A stretch of 64,000 bases of DNA. Origin: Ligula intestinalis (Eukaryota; Platyhelminthes; Cestoda; Diphyllobothriidea; Diphyllobothriidae). The number at the start of each line of letters is the position of its first letter. Positions within the stretch are counted from its first letter, which is position 1. The DNA lies in the NCBI GenBank assembly GCA_036362985.1, contig JAYGXS010000003.1, positions 51,080,977-51,144,976 on the forward strand. The letters run 5' to 3'. The notes beneath the pieces were generated by a model. It ran no database searches. It worked only from the letters and a program-made list of their open reading frames with translations, and was not told the origin of the DNA. A program made the position numbers and the translations under genes. Shown here piece by piece: positions 57,791 through 64,000 of this stretch.

Positions 57791-59562
57791 TCCTCCGCGG
57801 AGCTAAGATATGGTCGGCAGACATCATGTCATTTAATTTGTCGCCATAGCCGCATAAGTCTTGGTGCATAACTAACCGTAGATTGAGTGGTTCTGTCTGA
57901 AGGTGACCGATTTCATACAATGATAACAGACGTATTTATATACGATTTCTATTAAGAATGATTATTAAAATGGAATTGCAGTATTTATTAGCTTGGAGCA
58001 TAATTCAAAGATATTTCAGGCACAACGGGATGGCCGGCCTGTCAACGAATGCCTACTCGTTTTCCTGAAGCAAATCCATGTATGGTCGATGTCCTTAAAA
58101 ACTCAAATACATTTTATAGAAAACACAGAATTCTTTCTTACACTCGATTTTTCGCAAATAACATTCTCTATAAACCTTTCAAAGAAAGGCTTTATTTTGG
58201 GTTTAAAATTGTTACTTATTGGGAAAATTTAAAGTTTTCGTTCAAATTGCACTGTATCTGTGTGTTTATTTATATCCCTCATGGAGTATATGGTATAGCC
58301 AGCATTCATTGCAAAAGTGTTCTTTAATTGATGACATACACGAATGTGTGATATTTTTTTCACGAATGACCTACAGCTTGTAGACTGAATACTGTAAATA
58401 AAAATTTAATGACAGGTCGGGCTGGAACTTATTCGGGAATTAGAACATTTTTAACACGCATGCATGCCATTTCTTTGAATTTTAAGAAGGAAAAATAATA
58501 AGTTATTCATCTCTTACATAATATATATATTTTAATTTATAAAAATACTCCCTTTAGTGGAAACTTTTTATTTCACTGTATATCTAATACTTGACTGTTC
58601 TTTAGGAATGTACTATACCACGAAACCCTGAACACAAATTTTAGTCTGTTTTTCGATAGGAAAATCGTCACAAATATTTTTATTTGCAGTAATTTTTAGA
58701 ATGCGATATAATTCCAGGTTGTTTTCTGCATCGTAGCATGCCACCCCCGCTCCAACAGTCTCTTCGTGGTTCCGTGTTTTCGAGATATATTCGCTGCTTT
58801 ATAGTTTCAGCTGTGTTTCCTTGATGCTCGTCTTGTCGGATAATTCAGAGAATTCACTCTCTGAAAATGGGTAGACGAGATAACTATCCGAAACGTCAGA
58901 TAAAGAATAAATCTCTCCCAGTGAACGCCCTTTCTCCTTCTGAATGTTAAAATTCGGCATTTGCACGTAAATGTGGTTTTCAATTAGAGTTTGCATCTGT
59001 CAATCATCGGTCTTTTAAAGTGCTATCTTCACTTAAATTTCCTCAAAACTTCAGGGTAGTTTTAAGGAAATTAACAGACTCTTTTCTGTTCCTTGGAAGA
59101 TGTACTTTGGCATTGGTTTTTTATCAGCAGGGCACGTGAACAACTTTACTCAAAAACTAGAGACTAGATTGTGCGAACAATCCGCCACCCAGTGTTTCAG
59201 AGCGTCTCCTACACATGGGATTTTTAAAACGGAAGCAGGTCGTTTATTTAAGCACACACAGGTTGAGACACACACACACCAGTTCACGACAAAGGGCATA
59301 AATATAGCCAATATTATGTCTACTTCATACGAAAGATGATCGAATTTAACCAAGCCTGGCAAATAAGTGAACATAATACGCGAGAATAACTTAGGAATTC
59401 CTTCACAAGAACGATTTAGGCGTGTATTCGTCAAACTTTTTAATCATCGACATTTATTTCACCCTCAGTAATCTAGCTTGAGATTACGCTCCGTGTTAAT
59501 CACTACTGCAGCCAGAAATCAGTTATGGGAAGGTATTTTTACGAAAAGGAGAGTTATGTGGT
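57791..59562. other. no gene recognised; possible PLE-like tail near 58880-58910
   Basis: AT-rich intron-like sequence. TATCCGAAACGTCAGATAAA at about 58887-58906 resembles the PLE-like tail motif. Nothing else supported. Confidence 0.35.
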
Positions 59563-59720
59563 TTTGCCGGCAAAGACGCGGGAGACTGGGATGACCATTC
59601 CTGGCCTATTAGCAGTCGTCCACCAGTTGTACTCAGACCCAAGTGATGCTCCACTCGAGCCTCAAATTCACAAATTGTTTGATCAGGGTCAGACGCCCTA
59701 ACCATTGAGCCATAAGCTCA
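59563..59720 (-). repeat. tRNA-derived SINE copy, diverged
   Basis: CCGGCAAAGACGCGGGAGAC, GGGATGACCATTCCTGGCC, GCAGTCGTCCACCAG and a B-box-region remnant near 59660, ending CCTAACCATTGAGCCATAAG like a tRNA head in reverse. Confidence 0.6.
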
Positions 59721-59869
59721 TTGTCTAGTCGGGCTAAGTCGAGGGGTATTGACACTCGTTGATGCACGTTCACCTGACTGCTAGCAAGACTCATCTGTCC
59801 CACTCTACCTTGGGCCCCACCAAAGGCCATGACAACCGTAACAGCTGATAGTAGTATGCAGCCAGTATT

Positions 59870-59990
59870 GCCGGCAAAGACAAGGGAGACGGGAATGGCC
59901 ATTTATGGCTTATTTACCGTCATCAGCCAGTCATAACCAGACCCGAGTGGTGCCCCTCTCCAGCCTCGTACTCAACGAAGGAGTGGAATA
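59870..59990 (-). repeat. tRNA-derived SINE copy, partial
   Basis: GCCGGCAAAGACAAGGGAGA, GGGAATGGCCATTTATGGC, TTACCGTCATCAGCCAGTC and a degraded head. Confidence 0.65.
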
Positions 59991-60039
59991 TTAGAATGGT
60001 AATCTCAGGCGTATTTGCCGTCATCGGTCAGTGATATTT

Positions 60040-60200
60040 CAGAGCCGGGCTGCATAGTCAAGTGGAAGAGAGAGAGAGAGAGGGAGCAGCCAGTGCAGTA
60101 GATGATGTGTAAGTCTACGGTCACCATACACTAACTCACGCGCGAACCAGCGGGCTTTCCCCTGCCTTGCTGTAAGGCCCACAGTAGACATATACTTAGT
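60040..60200 (+). repeat. dispersed repeat family R2, partial copy
   Basis: An (AG)n run at 60066-60083, GCAGTAGATGATGTGTAAGT, CTACGGTCACCATACACTAA and CTCACGCGCGAACC correspond to the 3' half of 46045-46400. Confidence 0.45.
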
Positions 60201-60269
60201 CCTATCCATTCTCGAAATCATGAATTATCAATCCGCCTGTTGCCCGCAGTCCTGCATATGGAGTATGCT

Positions 60270-60540
60270 CACCTAAAAGGGGCCAAGTAGACCAACAAAA
60301 GGGCCAGATCAGATGATGGCAGGGTGGGCATTATCGAAATGCCCTCCTATAATCAATGCCACATAGGGGTTTCACGCCTAGATGCAAGCTTACGCCGCGC
60401 TGCCCCTGCATCCGAGCTCGGCTCCGGCCTCCTTGATTCCATTTTGACACCGGGCCCGTGTGCGGAGAGGGGGAGTGAGTGCGGTAAAAATTAGTTCATG
60501 TGATCATCTTGCTGTAGGGTCCACGTAGGACATCGCCCAG
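60270..60540 (+). repeat. dispersed repeat family R2, copy
   Basis: GGGCCAGATCAGATGATGGC, TTCACGCCTAGATGC, TTTTGACACCGGGCCC, GAGGGGGAGTGAGTGCGGTA and ATTAGTTCATGTG follow the family order. Confidence 0.5.
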
Positions 60541-60934
60541 GAAGCAGTATCACACGCCAAGTATCTTCCAGGTTCAGATTTTTGTCTCAAAAAGTATGAA
60601 GATTCCACTCCTTTCAAGAATTTTTTTTATCAGAAACACATTTCTTTTAGTCAATTTGTACTATAATTTTCCCATCTTTTGGTAATACTTCAGTGTCCAC
60701 CCCCCGAACTCCCCTAGTGACTTTCAATTTTCTATGCTCACAACCCGCTTAAAATATATTTGGATCTCATTCAAGTGTTGTGTTTACTGATCTATCCGGA
60801 TTGAAGCATGGAAATGAATGTTTTTGTTATGAAATGGTGCTTTTAACGAGAGAAAGCTATATTTTGAAGGTAATATTCTAAATTTTCAGCAAAAAATGGC
60901 TCCATTCACGACGAGCAGGGATAAGGTAAGGTAG

Positions 60935-61870
60935 GAAGTCATGGTAAACGATTTGCACGATATCCGCATCCGTTATGGAGACAGGTCAGCTTTCAACTTC
61001 TCAATTTCCGTTTTCTTCACACGTGAGGTAGCGTGCAAGGAATGGGACTACAGATTGCTGATATGCTGATGTACGGCAAGACATGACGGATGTTTTGACG
61101 CATAGTACGGGAAGACTTCGCAGTCATTAGTTCAGAGTGGAGAGGGTGAGCAACCTCAATAGGGATGCGATCAGCAAATTGCTTGACTGTTTTAAAGTGT
61201 CGCTGTATTATAATGTCAGCTTAAAAGGCATAGGAAACACCGGCAGCTGAAGGCCGTATTCGGAGGAAACGTTTAATGATGAACAGGTCTTTTTTAATTA
61301 AAATAACTGGAGAGCAGTAAAGAGTGAGGCGGGAATGCAGGCATCTACAAATCGTCAAATTAGGGCTTGTGGTGTGCGATATAAACGCGAGCGGTGGATA
61401 TAATATAAAAGTTTGCGGATTTTTATAAAAATGCCTTCTATATTAAGAGTAAATGAGAGGTTAGATGCCAGAGTAACACCAAGGTACCGGAAAGAGTATA
61501 CCTTATTGGACAGAATGTTAACATTTTCAGGACTAGGAGAGGGTTGCAGTCAAAACATACGCTGGACTGACTTCCGGTCGTTAAGTACAAGGCCGTTTGC
61601 TGACGACTATGCTGAGACGGGGTCCAAGCCATCCGTCAGTACTTTGAGATGTATCTGACTTTTAAGAGGATGGCCAACAATCGTATCATTAGCATTTTTA
61701 ACAGACAAACATTCGTTTGGCGATTGTAGGTCGCCAGTGTGGAGGGAGAAGGTGTGGGGAGATAATATAGACCCTTAGAGGACTCCACCTTTGTTGAGAA
61801 GGGCCGTGAATTTTCGCTTGCCGCAGTGAACGAATTGGATGCTGAAGAACTACAAGCCCCTCAAACAGCC
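60935..61870 (-). pseudogene. LINE-D relic: RT core to C-terminus
   Basis: Read on the minus strand from about 61850: IQFVHCGKRKFTALLNKGGV followed by a stop where PQGS is expected (LxGSILSPHTFSLHTGDL), then VKNANDTIVGHPLKS, a degenerate YADD box. Next come ANGLVLNDRKSVQ, NVNILSNKVYSFRYLGVTLA, SNLSFTL and IRKLLYYIHRSRLYRTPQAL, and then the segment matching 25910-26290. It is an APE-type LINE different from LINE-A and RTE. Multiple stops and frameshifts are present. Confidence 0.8.
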
Positions 61871-61914
61871 ACACAGTGATAAACAGTCCGTAGTGGAAAA
61901 AATATCTTTAAAAG

Positions 61915-62000
61915 TAAAGACGGGACACTGGGATGGCCCTTTGGATCTATTTACTGTCTGTAGTCATTCAGTGTCGAGGCCAAGACTGCACACCTACTAT
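61915..62000 (-). repeat. possible SINE fragment
   Basis: AAAGACGGGACACTGGGATG, GCCCTTTGG, ATTTACTGTCTGTAGTCATTC resembles the 3' body of the tRNA-derived SINE in reverse, with many differences. Confidence 0.3.
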
Positions 62001-64000
62001 ACATTACCCAAGTCAACTGATAATCGAGCAACGTCCTCATCATTGCGCCCACGGCATCGCGTCATCTCAGCCGAGGTCGAGCGTACTTAGTCAGATGAGA
62101 GTGGCGCGCATCGCTGTACCCTGGTCGAGGCAGGAAGAAAATAAACGCGTCCCTCTTCGTCTTGCAGCGAGCCTTTGAGGTCCGCTTAGGTGACTTACCT
62201 CGTCAACCTTCTATTCCACGTTTAGATGTCAATAGTTGATGACACCGAAAAAGCGAGTAAACTGGCCTGCTCGTTTTTTTTTCTATCCTTGTGGATTAAA
62301 AATTCCCGGCTTCACCTGTTCTATAGAATGCCTAGGTATTTCGGAAAATGTTTTGTGTATTTCGACAGATGCCGTAAAGTCCTCCTTGACCTCATTTTGC
62401 TTAAATTTGCCTGAATGCAACAGATCTCGCGCTCCGTTTTTTGTACATGTTGTTTTTATTTCATTAAGCTACCCTGGCAAACTTAACCCCTGAAACTGCG
62501 CAGCACATTTAAGTAGGCCTAAGAGTATACCTCAGGCCGCGTAAGTTTTCTTCCATGGTTCTGCCCATTTACTTGATTATGCCCTGCGGGCTGAGTTTAC
62601 CGCAGGGGACATTTCATCCAAGTGAGTGACTCTGTGTTCTGTAAAGTACCTTGTTATCTCTGTAAAAGCGGAGCACTTAAGGGGGGGGGGACGAAAAACC
62701 CAGCAATCTGTGAACCTTCGCGGCACCTTGAGAGAGAAAGCGAGAGAGATAGAGAGATAGAGAGAGAGGCCTGCCCTTCATACGGAAGTTTTTATCCCTT
62801 CGATCCACCTGCACACAGCAAGTTTGAGCGCTTCCGTCCGAAAGTAAATTTTCGAGTTTTCGACGAGTTGCCTAAAGAACGAGGGAACTCAGTTGACCAA
62901 ACCGCACGCCTTACTTGTCCTCTGCTTTCACATATCGAATTTCCTTGAGGGAGCAGACGTAAAAGCTTTCTGTATGCCGTTTCCACTGCCAGACTCTTCC
63001 TCGTCTGCTTTCTACAGCATAACGCAACGTTATTTTCTCTGAGAAGAAATGGATCTTTTTTCCCCAGAATTGTTTCACCGTGTGATCCTTAATACGACAA
63101 ATGCTGTTAATAGGAACTTTTCAGGCAAAGAACCTTGGTGCTGTCAACTGTAAAGGAATAAAACAAAATCGTAATTGCGCTGAAGGTATTTTTAATGCAT
63201 TAAAAGACACCTTTTTGAATAATAGTTAAGCAAGGAAAAGGTACGAAAGCGTTCGCTGCCTTCTATTTTTAGCATCTCACCTTTTTGGAAGGGAAATAGT
63301 TAAACCTTTGAAGGCCCTTCTAGTTTTTGAGATTAAGTTAGTTAACTTGGAGCCCATCTAATTCAATTGTCTTCTTGGTACTTGGTTACTTAGTGTCTGT
63401 CGGTCCCGTCGGAAATCGAGTCTTTTATATGTTTATTTTGCTTCTGGACCGGTTCTCTCATTTGGTATGGTATTGCACGTGATGAGTTCCTCGTTTATGT
63501 ATGTAAAAGTTGGACTTTATAACGAGCTGGCCAGCTAAGTATTAGAAAAGAGTAAATCTGATGCAACAGCGGAATGATGCACGTGAGAGTAGGAAGTGAA
63601 AAAGACGTGTTTATTCTTTTCTCTGCCTTCTCTCCCTCGGCCTCACGTTCTTTTAGACCCACTAGTTCGCAGATACTTAGTTGACCATACCGCTGTTGAG
63701 GTTTATTTTTATATAAAAAATTTACCAAATGTTTACACTGTTAGTATCGATGTTGGCTTTCTTGGTGACAGTGGTTTCTCTCCCTCATTTTGGCCCAATA
63801 AAATGCTATGCGCTGCAGACGGCGGCCGCTGAAAGTTTACTTAAGGGTCCGATGCAGCTTATATAAATAACTGAAATTTTGCGCGCAGTAATTAAAATGG
63901 CTCCATACTGCCCAATTGGACACAATTTTCGGCTCTATATCAAATCTATAGACATGACATAGAAACGATATGAAGTCGACGATTGTGTCCATTCGGGCTC
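62001..64000. other. no gene recognised
   Basis: It contains a G10 run (62681-62690) and a GA-rich microsatellite (about 62733-62768). Short frames only; no further exon of the PPP1R16-like gene recognised. Confidence 0.4.

Noticed and set aside
57573..57920. A 115-codon minus-strand frame with 9-residue repeats
   Set aside because: The repeat is a 27-base DNA tandem repeat; no other coding evidence.

Overview
This is eukaryotic (metazoan) DNA. The only host gene I can establish is a fragment of one large-intron gene on the + strand. It encodes a protein phosphatase 1 regulatory subunit of the PPP1R16 (MYPT3/TIMAP) type. Three coding exons were found: 12482-12743 (start codon, MyPhoNE and RVxF docking motifs), a 71-base exon at 26522-26592, and 51588-51733 (ankyrin repeats). 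They join in perfect phase across introns of about 13.8 and 25.0 kb. The gene continues past the right edge; no later exon was recognised. The mix of non-LTR retrotransposons, Penelope-like elements, a tRNA-derived SINE, and hAT and pogo relics, together with very long TE-filled introns, suggests a parasitic flatworm (a tapeworm, or less likely a fluke). That assignment is inference only.

Layout. 1-12473: upstream flank, with a decayed CR1-like LINE (190-1333), a short pogo/Tigger-like element with terminal inverted repeats (1533-2133), and a near full-length but broken APE-type LINE, here called LINE-A copy 1 (7197-10668). 12474-26592: exon 1, intron 1 and exon 2. Intron 1 holds SINEs, a fold-back repeat (14310-14578), a truncated LINE-A (16515-17033), a hAT transposase relic (18605-21330), an RTE relic (23320-23835) and a LINE fragment (25910-26290). 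26593-51587: intron 2, with a degenerate telomere-like array flanked by direct repeats (27594-28010), SINEs, a Penelope-like element (PLE-B, 33190-34175), a nested locus at 38342-44056 and a second PLE locus (PLE-A, 50467-51342). 51588-64000: exon 3, then SINE clusters, a 65-base-arm palindrome of two SINE ends, dispersed repeats and another LINE relic (60935-61870).

The most informative structure is at 38342-42881. LINE-A copy 2 (38939-42464), flanked by an identical 12-base target-site duplication, sits inside a Penelope-like element in the same orientation. Removing the LINE and one copy of the duplication makes the PLE reading frame continuous. That PLE is joined head-to-head to an inverted fragment of its own 3' region, and PLE-A shows the same arrangement. 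Both long LINE-A copies carry a 2A-like motif before a PHD finger and share the same in-frame TAA and the same frame change, so they look like products of one already-defective (or recoded) source lineage. Several PLE-like 3' ends carry short hammerhead-ribozyme-like cores.

No tRNA, rRNA, CRISPR or bacterial-type feature was seen. No previously undescribed functional system was demonstrated; the window is an intron-rich gene embedded in decayed mobile DNA.
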